Assembly (NCBI GenBank): GCA_963761475.1
Contig: CAVXGT010000007.1
Span: forward strand, 46,316-110,315
Source: Ga0077555 sp963761475
GTDB taxonomy: Bacteria > Pseudomonadota > Alphaproteobacteria > Rhizobiales > Hyphomicrobiaceae
DNA length: 64,000 nucleotides
Direction: 5' to 3'
Shown: positions 10,289 through 19,062 of the stretch, in pieces
Numbering within the stretch: the first letter of the stretch is position 1
Layout of the letters: each line of letters starts with the position of its first letter
Translations under genes and position numbers: made by a program
Notes under the pieces: generated by a model
Databases searched by the model: none
What the model saw: only the letters and a program-made list of their open reading frames with translations
What the model was told of the DNA's origin: nothing

Positions 10289-11896
10289 ATGAAGTTCACT
10301 GGCATGAGATCCATTGCTGGAGCCGCCTCTTTGGCGGTGCTGGCGACCACGTGTGCCATCCCGGCGGTGGCTCAAGGCACTTTGCGCATCGGTATGACGG
10401 CAAACGACGTGCCATTGACCTGGGGCCAACCCGACAACGGCTTCGAAGGCTACCGGTTTGTAGGCCTCACCCTCTACGATGCACTGATTAACTGGGACTT
10501 GACCACATCGGACAAGGCGTCCGGTCTTATTCCGGGGCTGGCCGAGAGCTGGTCTGTGGACGAGGCAGACAAGACCCGCTGGACCTTCAAGCTCCGCCAG
10601 GGCGTGAAGTTCCATGACGGCTCCGAGTTCGACGCCGACGCGGTTATCTTCAATTTTGAAAAGCTGTTCGACGAGAAATCGCCGCAATACAGCGCCCGTC
10701 AAGGTTCCCTCGTAAACTTCCGCATGCCCGGATATAAGGGCGTGAAGAAAGTGGACAAGTACACGGTGGAATTCACCACCAAGGAGCCCGATAGCTTCTT
10801 TCCCTTCCAGATCTGCTATTTCCTGATCGCTTCGCCCGCCCAATGGGCCAAGACCAAAGATTGGAACAAGTTCGCCCAGGAGCCCTCAGGCACCGGCCCC
10901 TTCAAACTCGAGAAACTGGCGGCTCGCGAGCGCTTGGAGTTGTTGCCGTTCAAGGAGCACTGGGACAAGACGCGCGTTCCAAAGCTCGAGAAGCTTCTTC
11001 TCTTGCCTCTGCCTGATCCAAGTGCACGCACTGCAGCTCTCCTGTCCGGCCAGGTCGATTGGATCGAGGCGCCCGCACCAGACGCCATTCCGCGCATCAA
11101 ATCGCAGGGCATGGCAGTCGTCTCTAATGTCTACCCGCACGTCTGGCCTTGGCATTTCAGCCGCATCGAAGGCTCGCCCTGGAACGACATCCGCGTGCGC
11201 AAGGCCGCCAATCTGGCGGTCGATCGGGCTGGCATCGTGCAGCTCCTCGGCGGCTTCGGCGTGCCGGCAACCGGCCATGTCGTAAAGGGCAGCGCCTGGT
11301 ACGGGACGCCCAAGTTCGAGATCAAGACGGACGTGGCTGCAGCCAAGAAGCTATTGGCCGAAGCAGGCTTCACTCCCGACAAGCCGGTGAAGGTGAAGAT
11401 GACCATCTCCGCCTCGGGCTCTGGCCAGATGCTGCCGTTGCAAATGAACGAGTACATCCAGCAGAACCTGAAGGATGTCGGCATTGACGTCGAATACAAG
11501 GTGGTCGAGTGGCAAGCCTTGCTGGACATCTGGCGTGCAGGCGCAAAGGCACCCCAGGCTGAAGGCTCCAATGGCGTCAACGTCTCCTACACCACCCAAG
11601 ATCCGTTCAGCGCATTCACGCGCTTCCTGCGCTCCGACGTGCATGCCCCCAAGGGTGTCAACTTCGGCTTCTACTCAGACCCGGAGATGGACAAGCTTTT
11701 GAAGGAAGCTCAACTCACCTTCGACGCCAAGGCGCGCGACGAGGTGCTGGCCAAGGTGCACACCAAGGAAGTCGATGATGCACTCTTCCTGTGGGTCGTC
11801 CATGACGTGGCACCGCGAGCCATGGCGCCCAAGGTCAAGGGCTTCGTGCAGTCGCAGAACTGGTTCCAGAGCCTCAGCGGCGTCTACATCAAGTGA
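10289..11896 (+). CDS. ABC transporter substrate-binding protein, family 5 (peptide/nickel/opine type)
   Basis: A 535-residue periplasmic binding protein of the SBP_bac_5 family. The signal peptide (MKFTGMRSIAGAASLAVLA, cleavage after AVAQ) is followed by the family signatures LAESWSVDEADKTRWTFKLR and VKFHDGSEFDADAV. The ATG at 10289 is preferred over the upstream in-frame 10172 because it follows AAGGGAG and begins a clean signal peptide. The gene heads the operon; a strong hairpin separates it from the permeases, as is common where the binding protein is needed in excess. The ligand is unknown, but the divergent amidohydrolase hints at an N-carbamoyl or amide substrate. Confidence 0.9.
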   Translation: MKFTGMRSIAGAASLAVLATTCAIPAVAQGTLRIGMTANDVPLTWGQPDNGFEGYRFVGLTLYDALINWDLTTSDKASGLIPGLAESWSVDEADKTRWTFKLRQGVKFHDGSEFDADAVIFNFEKLFDEKSPQYSARQGSLVNFRMPGYKGVKKVDKYTVEFTTKEPDSFFPFQICYFLIASPAQWAKTKDWNKFAQEPSGTGPFKLEKLAARERLELLPFKEHWDKTRVPKLEKLLLLPLPDPSARTAALLSGQVDWIEAPAPDAIPRIKSQGMAVVSNVYPHVWPWHFSRIEGSPWNDIRVRKAANLAVDRAGIVQLLGGFGVPATGHVVKGSAWYGTPKFEIKTDVAAAKKLLAEAGFTPDKPVKVKMTISASGSGQMLPLQMNEYIQQNLKDVGIDVEYKVVEWQALLDIWRAGAKAPQAEGSNGVNVSYTTQDPFSAFTRFLRSDVHAPKGVNFGFYSDPEMDKLLKEAQLTFDAKARDEVLAKVHTKEVDDALFLWVVHDVAPRAMAPKVKGFVQSQNWFQSLSGVYIK

Positions 11897-11905
11897 CGTC
11901 ATAGG

Positions 11906-11935
11906 AAGCAGGCGTGCCCGCGGGCAGGCCTGCTT
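11906..11935 (+). terminator. intra-operon hairpin between binding protein and permease
   Basis: AAGCAGGC (11906-11913) pairs with GCCTGCTT (11928-11935) and encloses a self-complementary TGCCCGCGGGCA core. It lies ten bases after the binding-protein stop, with no long T-tract. It probably stabilises the upstream message or partly terminates transcription, setting binding-protein excess over permease. Confidence 0.65.
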
Positions 11936-11979
11936 TCGCCTTCCGTCTCCGTGCGACGGATCGAAAGGACCATGCAATC

Positions 11980-12933
11980 ATGCTTGGCTATATCCTGAGG
12001 CGTCTGCTTTATGCCGTGCCGATCTCTCTTGGCGTGACGATGCTGGTGTTCGCGCTGGTGCACATCGCACCTGGTGATCCACTCAACGCTGTGGTCGGTG
12101 GCGATGCCCCGGCATCGGTCGTCGAGAAGTTGAAAGCGGACTACGGCTTCGACAAGCCGCTGCCGGTCCAATACGTGCGCTGGCTCGGCCGTGCGTTGTC
12201 CGGAGACCTCGGTTTGTCTGTCGTCAACAATCAGCCGGTGGCCCAAGCGCTTGCCAACGCCGTGCCCAACACCTTGATGCTGGCAGTGGTGGCAACGTCG
12301 TTCGGGTTCGCGCTTGGTGCGTTGCTCGGCGGTCTCGCCGGATATTTCCAAGGCACATGGGTCGACAAGTTCGCCACCGGTTTCGGCGTAGCCGGCGTGT
12401 CGGTCCCACACTACTGGCTGGGCATCGTCCTGGTCATCATCTTCGCCGTCGAGCTGCAGGTGCTGCCGGCAACGGGCATCGGACCCGGCGGTTCAGATGG
12501 CTGGAAATGGGACTGGGCCCACATACGCCACTTGATCTTGCCGTCAATCACCCTATCCGTCATTCCGTGCGGAATCATTACGCGAACGGTGCGCGCAACG
12601 GTGGCCGAGGTGCTGAGCCAGGAGTTCGTTCAGGCTTTGCGTGCCAAGGGTCTCATGCACGGACGTATCATGCTGCACATCGTGAAGAACGTGGCTCCAA
12701 CCGTGCTCGCTGTCATGGGATTGCAGCTCGGTTACCTGCTTGGGGGCTCGATTCTTGTCGAGACCGTCTTCAATTGGCCAGGAACCGGCTACTTGCTCAA
12801 CGATGCAATCTTCCGGCGTGACATCCCGATGCTGCAAGGCACGATCCTTGTCTTGGCCCTCTTCTTCGTCGCACTCAATCTCCTTGTCGACGTTATGCAG
12901 ACGCTCGTCGATCCACGCATGCGCCGGAGCTAG
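11980..12933 (+). CDS. ABC transporter permease, DppB/OppB type
   Basis: A 317-residue inner-membrane permease. It has the typical DppB N-terminus (MLGYILRRLLYAVP), the APGDPLNAVVGGDAP periplasmic segment, about six membrane spans and an EAA-type loop (VRATVAEVLSQEFVQALRAKGL). The start at 11980 follows AAAGGA and matches the family start; a longer in-frame version from 11914 would run through the intergenic region. The next permease starts five bases after its stop. Confidence 0.9.
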   Translation: MLGYILRRLLYAVPISLGVTMLVFALVHIAPGDPLNAVVGGDAPASVVEKLKADYGFDKPLPVQYVRWLGRALSGDLGLSVVNNQPVAQALANAVPNTLMLAVVATSFGFALGALLGGLAGYFQGTWVDKFATGFGVAGVSVPHYWLGIVLVIIFAVELQVLPATGIGPGGSDGWKWDWAHIRHLILPSITLSVIPCGIITRTVRATVAEVLSQEFVQALRAKGLMHGRIMLHIVKNVAPTVLAVMGLQLGYLLGGSILVETVFNWPGTGYLLNDAIFRRDIPMLQGTILVLALFFVALNLLVDVMQTLVDPRMRRS

Positions 12934-12937
12934 ATCC

Positions 12938-13837
12938 ATGAACATCATCACGCCGGCAGCGCCGGCAAGCATCGACGTCGGCCAGGTGGCGATGCAGTCG
13001 CGGGGGTACTGGACGACAGTCTTCGAGCGCCTCGCGCGCGACCGCGTCACCCTGCTGTTCACAGGCATCGTCATACTGATTGTCCTCAGTGCCGTTCTGG
13101 CAGACGTGCTGGCGCCACACGATCCCTACAAGGCCAGCATGATCAAGAGGCTGAAGCCTGTAGGCACGACAGGGCATTTGCTTGGCACCGACGAGACTGG
13201 TCGCGATATGTTGAGCCGCCTCCTCCACGGCGGCAGGTTGTCCCTCTTCATGGGCATCGCCCCGGTCCTCGCGGCCCTTGCCATTGGCGGCTCGCTTGGC
13301 GTCATCGCTGGCTTCGTCGGCGGGCTCACCAACATGATTATCATGCGTGCCATGGATGTGTTCTACGCGTTTCCATCAGTCCTGCTCGCCATCGCGATTT
13401 CCGGAGCACTGGGCGCCGGCATCGTCAACGCGATCCTTTCGCTTACCCTGGTCTTCATTCCACCGCTGGCCCGTGTCGCAGAAAGCGTGACGACGCAGGT
13501 GCGCAACCTCGACTATGTCGAAGCCGCGCGCGCATCCGGCGCTCGCACCGGCACAATCATCCGCGTTCACGTGCTTTCGAACGTCCTCGGCGCCATATTC
13601 ATCTATGCCACCAGCCTGATCAGCGTCTCGATCATTTTGGCTTCCGGCCTCTCGTTCCTTGGCCTCGGCGTCAAGCCGCCTGAGCCCGAGTGGGGGCTGA
13701 TGTTGAATACTCTGCGCCAGGCCATCTACATCAATCCGCTGCTGGCGGCGTTGCCAGGCGTGATGATTTTCGTGACTTCGCTGAGCTTCAATCTGGTCAG
13801 CGATGGCTTGCGTCAGGCCATGGACATTCGGATGTAG
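12938..13837 (+). CDS. ABC transporter permease, DppC/OppC type
   Basis: A 299-residue inner-membrane permease. An N-terminal cytoplasmic stretch leads to the first span (LLFTGIVILIVLSAVLAD). The DppC signatures LAPHDPY, HLLGTDETGRDMLSRLLHGGR and the EAA loop (VRNLDYVEAARASGARTGTIIRVHVLSN) are present, and the C-terminus ends VSDGLRQAMDIRM. It pairs with the preceding DppB-type protein to form the channel. Confidence 0.9.
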   Translation: MNIITPAAPASIDVGQVAMQSRGYWTTVFERLARDRVTLLFTGIVILIVLSAVLADVLAPHDPYKASMIKRLKPVGTTGHLLGTDETGRDMLSRLLHGGRLSLFMGIAPVLAALAIGGSLGVIAGFVGGLTNMIIMRAMDVFYAFPSVLLAIAISGALGAGIVNAILSLTLVFIPPLARVAESVTTQVRNLDYVEAARASGARTGTIIRVHVLSNVLGAIFIYATSLISVSIILASGLSFLGLGVKPPEPEWGLMLNTLRQAIYINPLLAALPGVMIFVTSLSFNLVSDGLRQAMDIRM

Positions 13838-13848
13838 GGAGGCGGGCC

Positions 13849-14897
13849 ATGGTGACATCGGTCGAACTTGAACTGGATGCTGGCAAGAAGCGCAACTTGG
13901 TCGAGGTCAACGATCTCAAGAAGCATTTCCCGATCCGTGGTGGCATGCTCAATCGCAGGATCGCGAGTGTGCAGGCTGTCGATGGCGTGAGCTTCGAGGT
14001 GCGTCGTGGTGAGACGCTGGGGATCGTCGGTGAATCGGGATGCGGCAAGTCCACGACAGCCCGCCTGCTGATGCGATTGATGGAGCCGGACGGCGGCGAC
14101 GTCGTCATCGATGGCCAGAAGGTCGGGCCCGCGGGACTGGGCTTGCGCGACATGCGCCGCCGCATGCAGATGGTGTTCCAGGATTCTATTCCTCGCTCAA
14201 TCCGCGCTTGACGATCGAGGATACGATTGCGTTCGGACCGATTGTCCATGGACTGCCCCCCGCCCAGGCCAAAGCGCGTGCGCGGGAATTGCTGGCGAAG
14301 GTCGGCCTGGAGCCAAATCTCTTCATTCGGCGCTATCCCCACGAGTTGTCCGGTGGCCAGCGTCAGCGCATCAATATCGCCCGCGCCCTGGCGCTCGAGC
14401 CGGAGATCGTCATTCTCGACGAGGCCGTCTCGGCCCTCGACAAGTCCGTCGAGGCTCAGGTGTTGAACCTGCTGATGGATCTCAAGCGTGAGTTCAAGCT
14501 GACCTACATCTTCATCAGCCATGACCTCAACGTGGTGAACTACGTGAGCGACCGCGTGCTGGTCATGTATCTGGGAAAGATCGTGGAGATCGGCCCTGTC
14601 GATGTCATCTACGATGCGCCGCGTCACCCCTACACCAAGGCGTTGTTATCGGCGATGCCATCGATGAATCCGGACGCCAGGGCAGAGCAGGCACCGATAG
14701 CGGGCGATCCGCCCAATCCGATCAATCCGCCACCGGGATGCCGGTTTCACACGCGATGTCCTCTTGTCGGCGATGTTTGCCGTCACAAGGAACCGCATTT
14801 GGCGACGGACGCGGCCGTGCCATCGCGCCTGATAGCCTGCCATGCTACCGATCCGGCATCAGGCCACCGCGCGACGTCGACGGGAGCAAAGCCATGA
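13849..14897 (+). pseudogene. ABC transporter ATP-binding protein, DppF/OppF type, with one frameshift
   Basis: The cytoplasmic ATPase that would energise the importer, about 349 residues when repaired. Frame 1 carries the Walker A GESGCGKST and reads to MVFQD, then runs into a stop at 14209-14211. The expected continuation (YSSLNPRLTIEDTIAFG), signature HELSGGQRQR, Walker B IVILDEAVSALD, H-loop FISHDLNVV and the oligopeptide-type C-terminal domain (GCRFHTRCPL) lie in another frame. One missing base near 14184 (CAGGATTCTATTCC, where family members read Q-D-x-Y-S-S) explains it. The rest is undamaged, so a consensus error or a very recent mutation is likely. The stop overlaps the next gene's ATG (ATGA). 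Confidence 0.85.
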
Positions 14898-15919
14898 CAG
14901 ACACTCGCCCACCCCTCGTCCATGTCCGGGACTTGGATGTCGCTTTCCATGCGCGCGATTCGGTGGCCCACGCCGTCAATGGCGTCAGCTTCGATCTCGA
15001 GCGGGGCGAAGTCCTCTGCATTCTCGGAGAATCCGGATCCGGGAAATCCGTGACGATGCGGGCACTGATGCGCTTGCTGCCAGAACACAAGACGCGTATC
15101 GCCGGCCGGATCAAGGTCGATGGGCACGACATACTCTCGCTCGACGAAGCGTCGATGGCAGCCTTGCGAGGCCCGACCGTGGCAATGATCTTCCAGGAGC
15201 CGATGACGGCCTTCGATCCTGTGTTCACCATTGGCGAACAGATCACCGAGACCATCCGTCGCCACGAGCCCGTGAGCGAAGGCGAAGCACGCCGGCGCGC
15301 GCTCGAGCTGCTGGAGATGGTCCAGATACCCTCGCCGAAGCGGCGACTTGAAAATTATCCCTTCGAGATGTCCGGTGGAATGCGACAGCGGGCGATGATT
15401 GCGCTTGCGCTGTCGTGTCGACCGAGCCTGCTGCTGGCCGATGAGCCGACGACAGCGCTCGATGCGACCGTGCAGATCCAGATCCTCCTGTTGCTGCGCC
15501 AGCTGCAGAAGGACCTCGGCATGGCCGTCATTTTCGTGACGCATGATATCGGTGTCGCCATCGAGATCGCAGATCGCATCGCCGTGATGTATGCGGGCCG
15601 GTTTGTCGAGTCCGGGCCATTGCGCAGCGTCGTTGGCCAGCCGGCCCATCCCTATACGCGCGGGCTCATGGGATCGACAGTCAAACGCGGAATGCGCGGC
15701 GCCAGGCTGCAGGCCATCGACGGTTCGCCGCCGGATCTCACACGCCTGCCGGCAGGCTGCGCGTTTGCACCCCGCTGCGCCTCGGCTCGCAGCCCTTGCC
15801 ATGCGGCCCCGCCGCAGCCAAGACTTGTCGGGCCGGATCATGCGGCAGCATGCATCCTGGCCGGAGCGGAGCCCTTCGCGGGCAGCACTGACCCGGTTGC
15901 GATGACGCCAGCCTCCTGA
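14894..15919 (+). CDS. ABC transporter ATP-binding protein, DppD/OppD type
   Basis: A 341-residue ATPase, the second motor subunit. Visible are Walker A GESGSGKSV, Q-loop FQEPMTAFDPVFTIG, signature FEMSGGMRQRAMIA, Walker B LLLADEPTTALD, H-loop VTHDIGVAIEIADR and the C-terminal GCAFAPRCASA Cys motif that binds an Fe-S cluster in some relatives. The ATG overlaps the upstream stop (ATGA), so it is translationally coupled to the DppF-type gene. The frameshift in that neighbour would also disturb this coupling. Confidence 0.92.
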   Translation: MTDTRPPLVHVRDLDVAFHARDSVAHAVNGVSFDLERGEVLCILGESGSGKSVTMRALMRLLPEHKTRIAGRIKVDGHDILSLDEASMAALRGPTVAMIFQEPMTAFDPVFTIGEQITETIRRHEPVSEGEARRRALELLEMVQIPSPKRRLENYPFEMSGGMRQRAMIALALSCRPSLLLADEPTTALDATVQIQILLLLRQLQKDLGMAVIFVTHDIGVAIEIADRIAVMYAGRFVESGPLRSVVGQPAHPYTRGLMGSTVKRGMRGARLQAIDGSPPDLTRLPAGCAFAPRCASARSPCHAAPPQPRLVGPDHAAACILAGAEPFAGSTDPVAMTPAS

Positions 15920-15994
15920 CGTCGACGATCAGGCCGGTGGCAACGACGGGCAATGGCAACGTGGTCGAATTGGACGAGGGGACGAGAGCCAACC

Positions 15995-16408
15995 ATGTCA
16001 CAGATCCGCTTGAAGGCCGGTCCATTCGAATTCCTTGGAACATTCGAAGAGAAACATGCGCCCAAGACCTGCGCAGCCTTTCGTCGACATCTGCCGTTCA
16101 GTGGAAAAATTGTGCACGTGCGATGGAGCGGCGAAGGCGTCTGGATGCCGCTTGGCGACCTCGACTTCGGCGTCGGCTTCGAGAACAACACCTGTTACCC
16201 CTCGCCCGGCCAGATCATTCTCTATCCCGGAGGCGTCAGCGAGACCGAGATTCTGCTCGCTTACGGCCACGTCAATTTCGCCTCCAAGGCCGGCCAACTC
16301 TCGGGCAATCATTTCATCACGCTGCATTCGGGGCTCGACAACCTCAATGCTCTGGGGCGCCGCACATTGTGGGAGGGCGCACAGGACATGACGTTCGAGG
16401 TTGCTTGA
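15995..16408 (+). CDS. DUF3830 protein (predicted cyclophilin-like fold)
   Basis: A 137-residue soluble protein I recognise as DUF3830. Marks are the N-terminal beta-rich MSQIRLKAGPFEFLGTFEE, HAPKTCAAFRRHLPF, then W-x-G-E-x-V-W and NNTCYPSPGQIILYPGG. From memory, the family has a cyclophilin-like barrel; its activity is unknown. It lies 75 bases after the ABC operon on the same strand, so it is likely the last gene of that operon. Its partner enzyme in this locus is the divergent amidohydrolase, which suggests a role in handling the imported amide or ureido compound. The start follows GAGGGGACGAGAG. Confidence 0.75.
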   Translation: MSQIRLKAGPFEFLGTFEEKHAPKTCAAFRRHLPFSGKIVHVRWSGEGVWMPLGDLDFGVGFENNTCYPSPGQIILYPGGVSETEILLAYGHVNFASKAGQLSGNHFITLHSGLDNLNALGRRTLWEGAQDMTFEVA

Positions 16409-16537
16409 CGGCGGATGCAACAAGGAGGTCCAGGAGACAGGCATTCGGACCGTGCAATGCCATGTCTGCGCCTGACTGAGTGAAATCGGGGCTGAGCTGC
16501 AACTCCTGTAGTCACGCGATTCGGCACCGACCGACCG

Positions 16538-17035
16538 TCACCCCTCGGGATCCGCTGCCGACAAGAGCCATCTCCCAAGCATGGCAAATTCGGTGAGCGC
16601 GACAACGGCTCCCAGCCCTTGCCGCACCCGTAAGGCTTGGGGCTGGTCCATGCCATCCAGCACACGAACGATCGTGGCGAGCACAGCCAGCGGCCCTGCC
16701 GACAGCGACTGGCCTTAGTCAACCAGAATGCCGAAGACCAGGACGGAAAGTGCAAATACCGGTCTCGTCGGTCGGCAATTCGATGCAGCTAGCGCCCATG
16801 TAGGCGCCGAGGCGCATCAATACGACGAGGCAGACTGGCAAGGCCCAAGGGGCGGTTCCCCTGCGACCGCTGCAAACATGACGGCCGCGACCATGGCCAG
16901 CGCATGATCCCGACAGCCGATGGGATGCACAATGTCATGCGCGATGGCGTGCGAGCGCCCGGCACCCTCGTCGGCAGACATATCGCCGATTTGCAGCACG
17001 AAGCTGAAGAGCACCGCGTCTCCCGGCGGGGGCCA
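16538..17035 (-). pseudogene. remnant of a HupE/UreJ-family membrane protein gene
   Basis: Reading the minus strand and allowing frame changes reconstructs a HupE/UreJ-like protein. One piece has HPIGCRDHALAMVAAVMFAA (family: HPxxGxDHxLAMVAVGxWAA). The next has LPVCLVVLMRLGAYMG. Removing one T from GGTATTTGC then gives GIALSVLVFGILVD, the family's most typical core segment, before a stop codon. A degraded tail follows (GAVVALTEFAMLGRWLL). At least three indels, one stop and changed conserved residues (the Gly-Leu-Asp-His site reads Cys-Arg-Asp-His) show true decay. Intact relatives are thought to carry Ni or Co across the inner membrane. The N-terminal boundary is approximate. Confidence 0.6.
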
Positions 17036-17078
17036 GAAGCCGCATCGGTCCCGTCACCCGCAGGCCGGCCGGCAGCTG

Positions 17079-18815
17079 TCAGCCGCGCCCCGGCAAGGGT
17101 GTGCCCCCGGTATTCCCCGGCAACTTGTTGGCAATGGCAATCACGATCGATGTGAGCACCAGCATCAGCAGACCCAACACGGCAATCGCACCGAGATCCC
17201 CGCTCTCCTTCAGATCGAAGATCAGCACCGACAGGACCTTCGTGTCCGACGTGAACAGGATCACGGCCGCCGAAAGCTCGCGGATGACGGCAACGAAGAT
17301 GAAGCACCATGTCGCAATGACGCCCGATCGCAGCAGCGGGGCGGTGATGTCGAACAGCGACCGCAGCCGGCTCGCGCCCAGAATGCGGCTCGCCTCCTCC
17401 AGTTCTGGGTGCACCGCATGAAACGCCGACTGTAGCTGCTGGTATGCGGCTGGCAGCTCGATGGTCACGTAGGCGATCAATAGGATCCACAGCGTTCCAT
17501 AGAGCACCAGTGGCGGCCGCGTGTAGGCCAGGAACAGCCCGACACCCAGTACGATGCCGGGAATGGCGATGGGCGCAGTGGCCAGGAAGCCCAGGATCTG
17601 CGCCCCGCGAATAGCGCGCCGGGCCGTAGCATAGGCGATGATCAGGGCGAGCAGCGTGCCCACTGTCGCAGACAGCGTGCCGAGCAGGAACGTGTTCCGG
17701 ATCACCCCCCAAGTCTGCGACAGCTCGAAGAACGTGAAGTGCACATTCTGCAGTGACAGCGTCGAGAGTGTCACCAGTTGCGTTGGAACGGAGGAGAACG
17801 CCGTGTTGACGAGGGCGGCATAGGGCAGGAATACAGGCAGCGACAGCATGAAAAGGCAGACCGCAACGGCGGGCCACTTGAACCAACCGAGGGCCACCAG
17901 CCTCGGTGCGCCATACTTGCCCCCGACGACCGCGTAGCTGCGCCGGCCGAGCACCACGCTTTGCGCCCTGAGCAGGAATACCGTCAGTACCAGCAGTGGC
18001 AAGGCTGCAGCCGCAGCCAGCTCCGGTTTTGGTGGGAACTGGAACAGGCTCCAGATCTTGGTCGTCATCGTGTGAAAGCCCGCGGGGATGGCGAGGATCG
18101 CCGGCGATCCGAACAGGTTCATGGCCTGGAGGAAAGCAATGAGCGCACCCGCCAGGATTGCGGGCAGTGCGAGCGGGATCGTCACCTTTCGTGCCGTCAC
18201 TGCCGCCGAGGCGCCCAACATGGCGGAAGCATCCTCGAGCTCACCCGGGATGCGGTCGAGCGCGTTGGCGACGAGCACGAAAACGTAGGGAAAGGTGTAG
18301 CAGGCGATGACGAACACAACCCCGGTGAAGGAGTAGATGTTGAACAGCGCAAAATCAGCAGGCGCCCCGCTCAACGCACGCCACGCCTGGTTGAGCAGGC
18401 CGCTGTTTGGCGCCGCCAGGATCTCCCATGCGATGGCGCCGAGGAATGGCGGCGTCACGAACGATGCCATCACGAGCGTGCGGACTGTCCGGCGAAACGG
18501 CATGTCGCTGCGGGCGACCAGCCACCCCATCGGCGCTGCCACTGCACAGCAGATCAGCCCGACCGAAAGCGCGATGCTGAGCGTGGCCACGAGCGGCTTG
18601 TGGTAGTCGTCATCCCCGAAGATCGTCGAGAAGTTGGCGAGCGTCGGCACCCGGTCCGGCGTCGTGAAGCCAAACACGACCAGCCACGCCATCGGAAGTA
18701 CGATGAGGGCGACCAGCAGCGCCGAGACGAGAAACAGCAGGACCCGGGAAAGATCGGGCCCGCCGCGCGCGCGCCCCGTCGCGCTCCCCCCGCCGCCCGC
18801 GTCCGCGACTGCCAC
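17079..18815 (-). CDS. ABC transporter permease, ferric-iron (FbpB/AfuB) type, two fused domains
   Basis: A 578-residue double permease with about twelve membrane spans in two homologous halves. Each half has an EAA loop: ELEDASAMLGASAAVTARKVTIP in the first and ELEEASRILGASRLRSLFDITAP in the second. This fused architecture is typical of Fe(III) and some 2-aminoethylphosphonate or thiamine importers. The GTG at 18815 follows AAAGGCGGG and starts MAVADAGGG; upstream in-frame sequence is intergenic. It is the last gene of a three-gene minus-strand operon, separated from the binding-protein gene by about 250 bases. Confidence 0.88.
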   Translation of the reverse strand: MAVADAGGGGSATGRARGGPDLSRVLLFLVSALLVALIVLPMAWLVVFGFTTPDRVPTLANFSTIFGDDDYHKPLVATLSIALSVGLICCAVAAPMGWLVARSDMPFRRTVRTLVMASFVTPPFLGAIAWEILAAPNSGLLNQAWRALSGAPADFALFNIYSFTGVVFVIACYTFPYVFVLVANALDRIPGELEDASAMLGASAAVTARKVTIPLALPAILAGALIAFLQAMNLFGSPAILAIPAGFHTMTTKIWSLFQFPPKPELAAAAALPLLVLTVFLLRAQSVVLGRRSYAVVGGKYGAPRLVALGWFKWPAVAVCLFMLSLPVFLPYAALVNTAFSSVPTQLVTLSTLSLQNVHFTFFELSQTWGVIRNTFLLGTLSATVGTLLALIIAYATARRAIRGAQILGFLATAPIAIPGIVLGVGLFLAYTRPPLVLYGTLWILLIAYVTIELPAAYQQLQSAFHAVHPELEEASRILGASRLRSLFDITAPLLRSGVIATWCFIFVAVIRELSAAVILFTSDTKVLSVLIFDLKESGDLGAIAVLGLLMLVLTSIVIAIANKLPGNTGGTPLPGRG

Positions 18816-19062
18816 GATCAACCCGCCTTTCTGGCTTGGCGCATTTGACGTTTCACACCGACATGCGACCAGTCTCTCAATCGAATGTCCGAACCGGACC
18901 ACGAGCGGTTCGCCCTGGAGGTCCGCTTCATTCTTGCCCCAGGCACTCGCAGCGGATTATCAAACATGACGCCACGCGAAGCGCATCTATTGTTGTTGCG
19001 TCTCGCAAACGCGAAGCTCGCATTGAGGCTGTCGAGGAAGAAAACGACCTTTGCGTTTCGGA

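Noticed and set aside
16789..17886. Long minus-strand frame of 365 codons over the iron permease
   Set aside because: It is a shadow of the double permease in another frame; its arginine/proline content is typical of antisense frames.
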